A DNA stretch of 35,499 nt, taken from NCBI GenBank assembly GCA_020852855.1, contig JADZAA010000070.1:1-35499 (forward strand), given 5' to 3'. Positions 1 to 8,359 of the stretch are shown in pieces. A program made the position numbers and the translations under genes. The notes under the pieces are model-generated. The model worked only from the letters and a program-made list of their open reading frames with translations, was not told where the DNA came from and ran no database searches. The stretch comes from Bacteroidota bacterium (GTDB taxonomy: Bacteria; Bacteroidota; Ignavibacteria; Kapaibacteriales; UBA961). Positions within the stretch are counted from its first letter, which is position 1. Each line of letters begins with the position of its first letter.

Positions 1-2
1 CT

Positions 3-116
3 CATAATAGATTTGTGAGAAGTTTAGAAGAAAGGAAGAAGGCATTTTGGACTATGTTTTCGCACTATCAGAAACCAAACAATGAATTGCAGAAGATTTG
101 TGTAATAAATTATTGA
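3..116 (+). CDS. Possible C-terminal fragment of an unknown gene (partial at window edge)
   Basis: One plus-strand frame is open from the window edge to a TGA at 114-116, giving 37 residues. They are basic and polar, contain the stretch RSLEERKKAFWTMF, and end in CVINY. The composition is protein-like, but 37 codons can stay open by chance and no domain can be recognised. It converges on the delta-60 fragment, whose stop lies 3 nt further on. It could equally be non-coding. Confidence 0.22.
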   Translation, partial: HNRFVRSLEERKKAFWTMFSHYQKPNNELQKICVINY

Positions 117-119
117 ACT

Positions 120-389
120 CTATGTAAATGTAGTATCTATACTACCGTCGGGATTTATACGAGCCACAAATAATCTCTCATTTTCATTATATTTAGTAAA
201 ACTACCACCAATTATAATTTTCCCATCAGTTTGTATTGCAGTTGCATTAATGCTGCCATTTGCTCCATCTCCTCCCTTTCCATCATCATAAGGATTAAAA
301 GTTGTATCTATTTTTCCTGATTGAGCATAAAGTGCTACGGTAAAAAGACATAAGAAACATAAAACAACTGTAAAAAAGAACTTTTTCAT
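120..389 (-). pseudogene. Truncated delta-60 repeat secreted protein (signal peptide plus one repeat)
   Basis: The 89-residue product begins with a clear signal peptide (MKKFFF, a hydrophobic core, then cleavage after YAQ near residue 23). One delta-60 repeat follows: IDTTFNPYDDG, then the QTDGKIIIGGSF core and an NPDGSIDTTF end that would normally open a second repeat. It stops there with TAG. Delta-60 proteins usually carry many tandem repeats and, in this group, a T9SS sorting domain, and none of that follows. Translating past the TAG gives no delta-60 sequence. An AAGGAA-like ribosome site lies about 8 nt before the ATG, so initiation looks intact. I read it as the 5' remnant of a larger gene; a very small intact secreted protein is the alternative. 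Confidence 0.6.
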
Positions 390-633
390 AACATTTCCTT
401 TTTGGTTAATTATTTAGATTTTATTGTTGTTGGAAAATTCCGTTTTTACTTTGTAGTATTATTTTGTTCTTTCAAGAAGTTCTTAATAAAGAAACTTTAC
501 CTTATAGAGAAACTTTTTCTTATTACTTTAGCACCGTAAAGTGCATAAAAAATAGAGCCGATTGTAACTTTATTTCTCTGATTCGTTTTTTCTATGTAGT
601 TTATACAAATTGTATCTTGTTCTCATACATCCA

Positions 634-3600
634 ATGAACATCATTCGATTGCCTTTTGTCATTGCATTTGCATTTGTCTCCTTCTTTTTCTGTTCAATGG
701 CTGGCGAACCCTTTATGCCTTACGGATTTCGTATCGGTGGCAATGGTATGCAGCGTGTAACTGATATTGCCATTGACCCGACAAACGGCGATATTATAGC
801 GGTCGGCATTACCACATCTACCGATTTACCTTTCCGAAACGGTGCATATCAATCATCTGAATTAGGAAAAGAAAATGGTTTTGTAATGCGTTTTAACTCT
901 GATTGTTCTGCTCTGAAATTCACTGTCGTTATCGGAGGCAACGAATTCGACGAAATTACAAGTACGGCAATCGCACCTACAGGCGAAATACTCATCACCG
1001 GCAATACAACATCAGGAGCCGAAATTGGAGGTTTTCCGATAACTACCAATGCTTTTGATTCCGTAGCCGAAAAGGGCGAAACAGATGCTTTCTTTGCGGT
1101 ACTCGCCGACGACGGAAAAAAATTACTATATTCTTCTTTTATTGGCGGCGAGAAATCCGACCGTGCCAACGACATAATTGTTCTAAATAATAAAACCATT
1201 GTAATTGTTGGCGAAACAGAATCATCAAAATTCCCCGGTACAGGAACAGTTAATTCGGGTAAAAACTCACAAGCATTCGTGTCTGTTATTATTAATACTA
1301 AGATAGAGCCAAATAGTTCCCGAGAAATAATTTCATACTTGCTTGGCGGGGCAAATCGCGACTATTGCACGTCGGCAGTAAGATTAAGCGAAAGTAAATT
1401 TGCAGTAACAGGTTCTACAATGTCTTCCGATTTTCCGGTAACATCAGATTTATCTCCTGCATTAAAATTTAAAGGTAAATCCGATGCATTTGCGGCAGTT
1501 TTTGAAGCAAATCAACAATTAACACCTACTAAAATTTGGTGTTTGGGCGGAAGCGAAAATGAAGAAGGACGTGCCATTGCTTTTGACGGCAATAATTTAT
1601 TGGCAATAGCAGGAGCAACAAGTTCTGCCGATTTTCCTTTAGAAGGAAAGGCTGTATTATCAAGATTATCCGGAAAAAGTGATGCTTTCGCCACGATTTG
1701 CTCTCCAACGGGTGCGATAATTTATTCTACGTATTTGGGCGGCTCCGATGCAGACTCGGCAACTTATGCCGTATTCGCAAAATACGGTGAGCTTGTAATT
1801 TCAGGGGCTTCTTGGTCTAAAGATTTTCTTTGGTCTGGGCTTACAACCGAATGGTTATCAAACGATTATGCAGGTCAAGCCGATGGATTTGTCTCTGTAA
1901 TTGCACCGATTCGACAGCGACTTCTTTATTCTTCAATGTTTGGCGGCTCTAAAAACGATGTTCCGACAGCTCTGTTAATTAACGAACAAAACAACATAAC
2001 GGTAGCCGGCCGAACAAATTCGCCCGGTATGTCGTTCAATCCGAAATTTGTAAATCCTGTGTTTCCGGCAGGTGCAGACGACGGTTTTATTGTTTTGCAC
2101 TCATTGCCGCCAAATCTATTTTCGTTGCGGCAAACAGTTCAATTTACGGATACTTACGTGGGTGAAGCGCGGACAGACTCTGTAGAAGTAACAGCCACGG
2201 GGCTTGGCTCGGCCGAGTTTAACCCCCGAATTATGAACGACTCGGAAAATAACTTTCAGGTGCAATCTGCCGAATCCCGCAAATTACTTTCCCGCGGAAC
2301 AGATACGATTGCCGTAATATTTTCGCCCAAGTCTGCCGGATTGAAAACTGCATTATTGGCATTTATTTCTGCTCGAGGCGATACTATGCGCCTGAAAATT
2401 GCCCTGAACGGTACGGGCAAAAGCGACATCGTATCTGCTAATCTGCCGATTATGTTCGGAAACACGGATATAGAATCCGTATCGCCGCCACACGATGTAA
2501 TCGTAAAAAATTCGGGGCCAAACAAATGTATTATTAAGTCGGCCAATTTTTTAGGAAGCGATGCTGCCGCTTTTAAGGTTCTCGGCACGTTTCCGATCTC
2601 AATAGTAGCCGGTAGAACGGCTGTAATTCCCGTAATATTCTCACCCAAATCGCGCAGGCAATATCTATGCGATATGCGCATAGAAACCGATAAAGGCAAT
2701 ATTGTAGGCAAAGTCGGCGGCACCGGAATCGGTGCGGCACTTATATTCCATGACCAGCAGTTAATATTTGCTCGAACAGAAGTCGGCAACAGCCGTTCAG
2801 ACTCGATTAATATAGGCAATGAGGGAGAACGTTCGGCTAGCTTTACGCTTCACATTGAAAGCGATGCTGAAGGTAATTTCAGCATAATTTATCCCGACAG
2901 CAGCTCGCTTGTTCCTAATGCCCGAACAACAGTCAAATTAAAGTTCAATCCTAAAAGCGAAGGTACAAAAAAAGCAATTTTGGCGGCATCTGGCGAAAAG
3001 TTTGAAACAGCTCGTATTACATTATTTGGCAATACCGTTCCGCCAAGTGAATTGTCGTTACAGCTGGCTATTGATACGATTACGGCGCATATAGGCGAAT
3101 CTCTGACCATTCCTGTTCGCGTTTTATCGGCGGCAGGTTTTCCGCAAAACGCTCCGCCACGATACGAGGCTTCATTGCGCTACAACGGTTCAATTCTCGG
3201 TTTTGGCGACTCATCATATTCTACTTATGCAATTCCGCCATGGCGAGTAATTAAACTTACCGGCTTTTATTCGCGCTACGATGCCGACGCAAACACGCCG
3301 CTGTTTCAAGTCTATCTGACGGCGGCACTCGGTGATTCAAGTGCTACCGCCGTAATACTCGACTCGTTGCGCTGGTTCGATGACAAAAACGAAGAATTAC
3401 GCTCAAATTTCATTGTGCGGAACGGGCAAGTCAAGATACAAGACGCAACAGAATTTCCCGGCGACGATATTCTTTCGTTGAAACCGCACCCTATTCCGGC
3501 AACGAATACATTATATTTGGACATAACCTCGCCCTTTGCCAACCCGATTTTGACTTTATATTCCGTTACGGGTGAGGCTGTTATGCGCAAGCGGCTCGAC

Positions 3601-3726
3601 GTTACTCCCAACCAATCGCAGACCACATCTTTTTCGATTGCGCAATTAGGACGAGGCTGTTATATCGCCGTACTTTCTGCCGGCAAATTTACCGTTGCCG
3701 AATGTTGCTACATCTTAGCTCCATAA
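634..3726 (+). CDS. T9SS-secreted SBBP beta-propeller protein with ASH-like domains
   Basis: The 1030-residue protein is predicted to be secreted and anchored or released by the type IX system. I chose ATG 634 over TTG 610 because it puts the signal peptide (MNIIRLPF, hydrophobic to about residue 22) at the very start. Residues of about 35-490 are SBBP propeller repeats, with recurring YSSFIGG, YSTYLGG and YSSMFGG strands followed by ITGNTTS, VAGRTNS-type and DFP motifs. About 500-800 hold three immunoglobulin-like ASH/choice-of-anchor-D repeats, each with an (I/F)FSPKS or FNPKS strand. About 807-940 resembles a cohesin-like or other beta-sandwich domain. The last 80 residues (from LKPHPIPATNTLYL) are a T9SS type A sorting domain. 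No catalytic motif is visible, so the role is probably binding or adhesion. It is transcribed divergently from the delta-60 fragment. Confidence 0.85.
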   Translation: MNIIRLPFVIAFAFVSFFFCSMAGEPFMPYGFRIGGNGMQRVTDIAIDPTNGDIIAVGITTSTDLPFRNGAYQSSELGKENGFVMRFNSDCSALKFTVVIGGNEFDEITSTAIAPTGEILITGNTTSGAEIGGFPITTNAFDSVAEKGETDAFFAVLADDGKKLLYSSFIGGEKSDRANDIIVLNNKTIVIVGETESSKFPGTGTVNSGKNSQAFVSVIINTKIEPNSSREIISYLLGGANRDYCTSAVRLSESKFAVTGSTMSSDFPVTSDLSPALKFKGKSDAFAAVFEANQQLTPTKIWCLGGSENEEGRAIAFDGNNLLAIAGATSSADFPLEGKAVLSRLSGKSDAFATICSPTGAIIYSTYLGGSDADSATYAVFAKYGELVISGASWSKDFLWSGLTTEWLSNDYAGQADGFVSVIAPIRQRLLYSSMFGGSKNDVPTALLINEQNNITVAGRTNSPGMSFNPKFVNPVFPAGADDGFIVLHSLPPNLFSLRQTVQFTDTYVGEARTDSVEVTATGLGSAEFNPRIMNDSENNFQVQSAESRKLLSRGTDTIAVIFSPKSAGLKTALLAFISARGDTMRLKIALNGTGKSDIVSANLPIMFGNTDIESVSPPHDVIVKNSGPNKCIIKSANFLGSDAAAFKVLGTFPISIVAGRTAVIPVIFSPKSRRQYLCDMRIETDKGNIVGKVGGTGIGAALIFHDQQLIFARTEVGNSRSDSINIGNEGERSASFTLHIESDAEGNFSIIYPDSSSLVPNARTTVKLKFNPKSEGTKKAILAASGEKFETARITLFGNTVPPSELSLQLAIDTITAHIGESLTIPVRVLSAAGFPQNAPPRYEASLRYNGSILGFGDSSYSTYAIPPWRVIKLTGFYSRYDADANTPLFQVYLTAALGDSSATAVILDSLRWFDDKNEELRSNFIVRNGQVKIQDATEFPGDDILSLKPHPIPATNTLYLDITSPFANPILTLYSVTGEAVMRKRLDVTPNQSQTTSFSIAQLGRGCYIAVLSAGKFTVAECCYILAP

Positions 3727-3883
3727 ATTGGGGAACTCCGCATAATAAATCAAACGATTTCCACGCAAGTTAAAGCCGCATTTTCTAACGATTGTATCAT
3801 CGGCTTCGACGAATTTTAGTATTTTTACGTTTCAGAAGTTCGCAATCAAATAAACCTTAACTTTAACCGTAAATCATAAGTAT

Positions 3884-4666
3884 ATGGAATATCAAACATT
3901 ACTCGTAGAAAAGAAAGCTGGTTATACGATAATAACCCTGAATCGCCCCGACAAATTAAATGCCCTTAACGCATTGTTGCTGTTAGAGCTTGCCGAAGCG
4001 GCCGGCAGTGTTCGCAACGATGATTCCACGCACGCGCTTATAGTTACGGGCAGCGGCACAAAAGCATTTGCCGCCGGAGCCGATATAGCCGAATTACATG
4101 AACAAAATGCTGAAACCGGTGCTGAATTTGCACGACGAGGGCAACAAATTTTCAGTAATATAGAACATATCGGAAAGCCCGTGATAGCGGCTGTTAACGG
4201 ATTTGCACTTGGCGGCGGTTGCGAGCTTGCGCTTGCCTGTCACGTCAGGTTTTGCTCGATGAATGCAAAATTCGGTCAGCCCGAAGTGAATCTCGGTATT
4301 ATTCCCGGTTATGGCGGAACGCAACGCCTTACGCGATTAGTCGGTGCGGCAAAAGCCGCCGAATTAATATTGTCGGGCAATATTATAGATGCGCAAACCG
4401 CTGCATCTATAGGCTTGGTTAATTCAATTCATACTTCCGAAGAATTACTGCCGTTTGCCGAAAAATTTGCTCAAACCGTAGCAGGAAAAGCACCTATAGC
4501 CATTCGCGCCGCTTTGTCCGCAATTCTTGCGGCCGGACAAACCGCTGCCGATGCCGGCATGGAAACCGAAGCACGACATTTCGGTGTTGTATGCGGAACA
4601 GAAGATTTCGCCGAAGGCACGGCGGCTTTTTTAGAGAAACGCGCCGCTGTTTTTACAGGAAAATGA
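3884..4666 (+). CDS. Enoyl-CoA hydratase / crotonase family protein
   Basis: The 260-residue protein has the length and all core motifs of a crotonase. The oxyanion-hole strand AAGADIAEL lies near residues 64-71. The GFALGGGCELALACH block carries the first acid/base Glu (E114). The block FGQPEVNLGIIPGYGGTQRL carries the second (E134). With both glutamates present it should hydrate 2-enoyl-CoA thioesters, as in fatty-acid beta-oxidation or 3-hydroxybutyryl-CoA dehydration (Crt). The exact substrate cannot be told from sequence alone. It is cytoplasmic. No other acyl-CoA gene is nearby. Its stop overlaps the start of the M23 gene as ATGA (4663-4666), so the two are probably cotranslated, although no functional link is obvious. 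Confidence 0.93.
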   Translation: MEYQTLLVEKKAGYTIITLNRPDKLNALNALLLLELAEAAGSVRNDDSTHALIVTGSGTKAFAAGADIAELHEQNAETGAEFARRGQQIFSNIEHIGKPVIAAVNGFALGGGCELALACHVRFCSMNAKFGQPEVNLGIIPGYGGTQRLTRLVGAAKAAELILSGNIIDAQTAASIGLVNSIHTSEELLPFAEKFAQTVAGKAPIAIRAALSAILAAGQTAADAGMETEARHFGVVCGTEDFAEGTAAFLEKRAAVFTGK

Positions 4667-5853
4667 TTGCAATTCTATTGCGTTCGGCGGCTTACACAGT
4701 CATTTTTTTGCTGTTGCCGCTATTATACCGCAGCACGGCTACGGCGCAAAAAAAAACAAATAAAAGTTCCGGTGCAAAACAAATCGAACTGCGCAATGTA
4801 GAACGGCAAATAGAGCAAACAAAAAAAAGTCTGCAAGCCCTGGAATATAGGGAAACACGTCAAACGAGAACTTTGGGAACGTATAAGAAGCAAAAGCAGG
4901 AAATAGAAAAGCGTTTAAGTTTGCTCAACGAACAGAAAACTACGTTAGAATCCAAGGTAGCCGGCCTGCAACGAAACGACTCCGTGCTAAAAACTACAAT
5001 GAAAAGCACGCGCAGAAGTTTTGGCGATTATCTGCGTTTTTTTCACGCTTCATCACTTTCGGCAAATGCACCAAGCGGCGATATTGCAACTATATACGCC
5101 GACTGCATAGCAAGGGAAATGAAACGGCGGCTCCGCGATTTCGACAAGAAACGCGCCTCGCTTGCACGGAAACGCAACGAAGCCGTCCAAGCAACGGCAG
5201 AAACATCTACATTGCTTCGCCTGAGCGCAGACGCGGACAAAACGCTGGAAACTTCCATACAAAAAACGCAAGAATCTCTCGAAGATATTCGCGCAAACAA
5301 AGGGTTGGTACGTCGCGAATTATCCGCAAAAAAACGTTCCGCCGAACAGATCCGTTCGATGATAGCGCAGCTTATCGAAGATGAGCGCAAACGCGAAGAA
5401 GCATTAAAATCATCCGTACAAAAAAATAAAATCAGCCGCACGACGACAAACAAAGATAAAAATGCAAAAGCAATTGCTTTTCGCTGGCCTACGACTTCAA
5501 GAACAATTCTTCGCAAGTTCGGACAATACACCAATAAACAGACTAATACCGTAATGGACAATCCGGGCGTAGATATAGCCGCACCCGTCGGTTCCGCAGT
5601 TAAAGCTTCGGCCGCCGGCAAGGTTTCGTTGGTACATTGGTTGCCTGGTTTTAATTCGTTAGTAATTGTCGACCATGGAAACGGATACAGAACAGTATAT
5701 GCCAACTTAGGCAACACCCTTGTTTCAAAGGGACAAACCGTGTCTGTCGGCACATTGATAGGTAAGGCAGGCGAATCGGTCGACGGTAAATTTCTGCATT
5801 TTGAAGTATGGCGCGGCACCGATCGCGTTAATCCGGCCGCAATGCTGAAATAA
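4663..5853 (+). CDS. EnvC-like murein hydrolase activator (degenerate M23/LytM protein)
   Basis: The 396-residue protein has an N-terminal signal or anchor (MIAILLRSAAYTVIFLLLPLL), a long charged coiled coil (about residues 35-245) and a C-terminal LytM/M23 domain (about 295-396). The start at 4663 overlaps the crotonase stop as ATGA. An in-frame start 72 nt upstream would lie inside the crotonase gene and bury the signal peptide. In the LytM fold most zinc and catalytic positions are changed. The HxGxD block reads NPGVDI (His replaced by Asn), YGHL reads YANL, and HLHFE reads FLHFE. Only the Asp and one His remain. By analogy with EnvC and NlpD, this coiled-coil plus dead LytM architecture activates amidases (AmiA/B type) during septum splitting rather than cutting peptidoglycan itself. 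No amidase gene is adjacent. Confidence 0.85.
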   Translation: MIAILLRSAAYTVIFLLLPLLYRSTATAQKKTNKSSGAKQIELRNVERQIEQTKKSLQALEYRETRQTRTLGTYKKQKQEIEKRLSLLNEQKTTLESKVAGLQRNDSVLKTTMKSTRRSFGDYLRFFHASSLSANAPSGDIATIYADCIAREMKRRLRDFDKKRASLARKRNEAVQATAETSTLLRLSADADKTLETSIQKTQESLEDIRANKGLVRRELSAKKRSAEQIRSMIAQLIEDERKREEALKSSVQKNKISRTTTNKDKNAKAIAFRWPTTSRTILRKFGQYTNKQTNTVMDNPGVDIAAPVGSAVKASAAGKVSLVHWLPGFNSLVIVDHGNGYRTVYANLGNTLVSKGQTVSVGTLIGKAGESVDGKFLHFEVWRGTDRVNPAAMLK

Positions 5854-5957
5854 TTTAGCAAAGTATTGCGGGCGTGCTACTTAAAGCAAAGTGCAATTTC
5901 CTTCGGGATAAAATTTCATTTTCAAAAAATCTACAAACTTTATATACATCTCTCGCA

Positions 5958-8306
5958 ATGCTTTCTCAGTTCCTCATTCATCTTTTGTTTGCCGGTTCTA
6001 TTATTATGACCGGTTCGTACTTTCTGGCGTTGCGCGGCCGAACCGATTTATTGGGGGCTGCACGGAACATATATCGCGGCGTTGCAATAGGCCTGGTCGT
6101 TGCAATGGCGTTATTAATGGCAAACGTCATAGGCCATAATTTCGACTACACCTATGTATGGCGATATTCTTCGCGCGATCTCGGCGCGTGGTTTCTTTTT
6201 GCATCGGGCTATGCAGGGCAGGAAGGCAGTATTTTGCTTTGGACTACTTGGGTTGGAGTGATAGGTATCGCACTTATGCCATACCTGCAACGGCGCAATC
6301 TCGAAGCCGAAGTTATGTGCGTTTATTCTTTGGCTTTGATATTCATGACGCTGTTGCTTGTGGTTAAAAATCCATTCGAATACTATTGGGACAGTTTTGC
6401 CGCCAACGGTTTGATTGCCGGAATGGTTCCGCCTGACGGACGCGGACTTAATCCGTTGCTGCAAAATATATGGATTACGATTCACCCTCCAATTCTTTTT
6501 ACCGGATTTGCAGCAATGACCGTGCCATTCGCCTTTGCAATAGCGGCTCTTATACGCCGCGACTATCAGAGTTGGATTGCTGTCGCATTGCCTTGGACGC
6601 TGTACGCCACCGCGATTCTGGGTTTCGGCATTATGCTAGGTGGATTCTGGGCTTATGAAACGCTTGGCTGGGGCGGCTTTTGGGCGTGGGATCCAGTTGA
6701 AAATTCGTCGCTTATTCCATGGCTTACCGCTGTTGCCCTCGTTCACACAATGCTGGTTCAGAAACGCACGGGCGGCTTGGTAAAAACCAATGTGATTTTG
6801 GCAATGCTGTCGTTTATACTCGTGCTGTATTCTACGTTTTTAACTCGAAGCGGTGTTTTGGGCGACACTTCGGTTCATTCTTTCGTAGACCCCGGAATGT
6901 TTGCTTTTGTTTTGCTTATTGCGTTTATGGCTGCGTTTGCTGTACTCGGAATAGGTATGCTTATTTATCGTAGAAAAGATATAGCCGCAGCGGCCGGGAA
7001 CTTCTCGCCCGCATCACGAGAATTTGCCATGGCCATCGGCTCGGCATTAGTGCTGGCAAGCGCGATTTTAGTATTTATTGGCACAAGTTGGCCGCTTATA
7101 GCCGAAATAGCAGGACTGCCAAAAGTTGCAATAGAATCGTCGTTTTACAACGATACACATTTGCCGCTTGTTATCGCGGTAATGCTGGTTAACGGTTTTT
7201 CGTTGCTGCTTCGCTGGAAGGCAAAAACTTTTGACGGAGTATGGAAATCTCTGATATTCCCCGGTTCACTTGCAGTTGTTGCAACGGCCGCAACAGCGTA
7301 TATCGGTATGCGCGACATCGTATTTTTACTGCTTGGATTCAGTTCTTGGTTCGCGCTGTTTGCCAATGTAGAAATTGCACTCGGAATTATTCGCTCAAAA
7401 TTCACTTCAACGGGAGCTTATGTTTCTCATGCAGGCGTAGCACTCCTTATGCTGGGAATTATGGCTACATCGCGCTACTCGATTATCGAACACGCAACGC
7501 TTACAAAAGGACATACAGCCGATATTTTGGGATATAAAATCACGTATCTAGGACGCGAACAAGTAGAAAAAGAGTATAAAGACCGCGAAAAATATCGCTT
7601 CTCCGTAAAAGTACAACGCAATAATACCGAAACTGTCGTGTATCCTATAATGTATTTCAGCGATTTTAATCAAAGACAATCGCCATTCTTGGAACCGGGT
7701 ATTCATTGGGCGGCAACAAACGACGTGTATATTTCTCCAAAGACAGTGGAAGTATTGGATGGAACGCCGATGAGAACTGTGAAAAAGGGAGAAACTGCTG
7801 TTTTTCCTACCGATACGACTATGCGTCTTGAATTTATCTCTTTCGATATGTCGTCAATGCGGTCAGCCACAGGCAGCAACGGTACAATACGCCCGGCGGC
7901 CGTTGTGCGCATACTTCGCGGAAATAATGCCGATACAATGACGTTATATTCCACGCTCGATATGAAAACAATGGAAAGTATTCCGGACCCGATTACGGTT
8001 CCGGGAACATCGCAACAGATTTCTTTTCTTAAAATTCTGCCTAATCGCGAGAATTTAAGCGAATCTCAAGCAAATTTCGGATTTACGGATACTTCCAAGC
8101 CTATACCCGCACCGCTCGAGATATTCACGGTAGAGGTAATGATTAAGCCTTATATCAGTTTGGTTTGGGCAGGGGTTGTCGCTATGGTCGGCGGATTTTT
8201 TATTTCTATAGTTCGATACGCAATGCAATCGAAACGCGCCGCAATGCGCAGGCAAGAAACAGAAGCACTTATGATTAAAAACACGGCAACGGCTACGGCA
8301 GAATAA
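5958..8306 (+). CDS. ccmF: Cytochrome c maturation heme lyase CcmF
   Basis: This polytopic membrane protein of about 782 residues belongs to the heme-handling CcmF/CcsA superfamily. The tryptophan-rich motif WGGFWAWDPVENSSL (residues 238 onward) marks the family and is preceded by the conserved GGFWAYETLGWGG run. Many hydrophobic helices fill residues 1-560. A periplasmic soluble region follows at about 575-735, and a last helix near the C-terminus (YISLVWAGVVAMVGGFF) is typical of CcmF. I chose ATG 5958 because the 28 upstream codons are polar and the first helix starts directly after MLSQFLIHLLFAG. CcmF ligates heme to apocytochrome c outside the cytoplasmic membrane, usually with CcmH. No ccmA-E, ccmG or ccmH gene lies in the window. 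Confidence 0.92.
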   Translation: MLSQFLIHLLFAGSIIMTGSYFLALRGRTDLLGAARNIYRGVAIGLVVAMALLMANVIGHNFDYTYVWRYSSRDLGAWFLFASGYAGQEGSILLWTTWVGVIGIALMPYLQRRNLEAEVMCVYSLALIFMTLLLVVKNPFEYYWDSFAANGLIAGMVPPDGRGLNPLLQNIWITIHPPILFTGFAAMTVPFAFAIAALIRRDYQSWIAVALPWTLYATAILGFGIMLGGFWAYETLGWGGFWAWDPVENSSLIPWLTAVALVHTMLVQKRTGGLVKTNVILAMLSFILVLYSTFLTRSGVLGDTSVHSFVDPGMFAFVLLIAFMAAFAVLGIGMLIYRRKDIAAAAGNFSPASREFAMAIGSALVLASAILVFIGTSWPLIAEIAGLPKVAIESSFYNDTHLPLVIAVMLVNGFSLLLRWKAKTFDGVWKSLIFPGSLAVVATAATAYIGMRDIVFLLLGFSSWFALFANVEIALGIIRSKFTSTGAYVSHAGVALLMLGIMATSRYSIIEHATLTKGHTADILGYKITYLGREQVEKEYKDREKYRFSVKVQRNNTETVVYPIMYFSDFNQRQSPFLEPGIHWAATNDVYISPKTVEVLDGTPMRTVKKGETAVFPTDTTMRLEFISFDMSSMRSATGSNGTIRPAAVVRILRGNNADTMTLYSTLDMKTMESIPDPITVPGTSQQISFLKILPNRENLSESQANFGFTDTSKPIPAPLEIFTVEVMIKPYISLVWAGVVAMVGGFFISIVRYAMQSKRAAMRRQETEALMIKNTATATAE

Positions 8307-8359
8307 CGTTAAAGTGCGAAGAATAATGCCATAAATCCCGATATTTTATACGTTTAATT

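Noticed and set aside
474-516. AAGAAGTTCTT palindrome and GAAACTTT direct repeat upstream of the SBBP gene
   Set aside because: Short, AT-rich and not placed near a recognisable promoter; I cannot separate it from chance.
5043-5861. Long antisense ORF (272 codons, minus strand) opposite the M23 gene
   Set aside because: It mirrors the coding frame of a well-supported gene and shows no domain; the same holds for the other antisense frames, such as 2256-2819 and 10723-11157.
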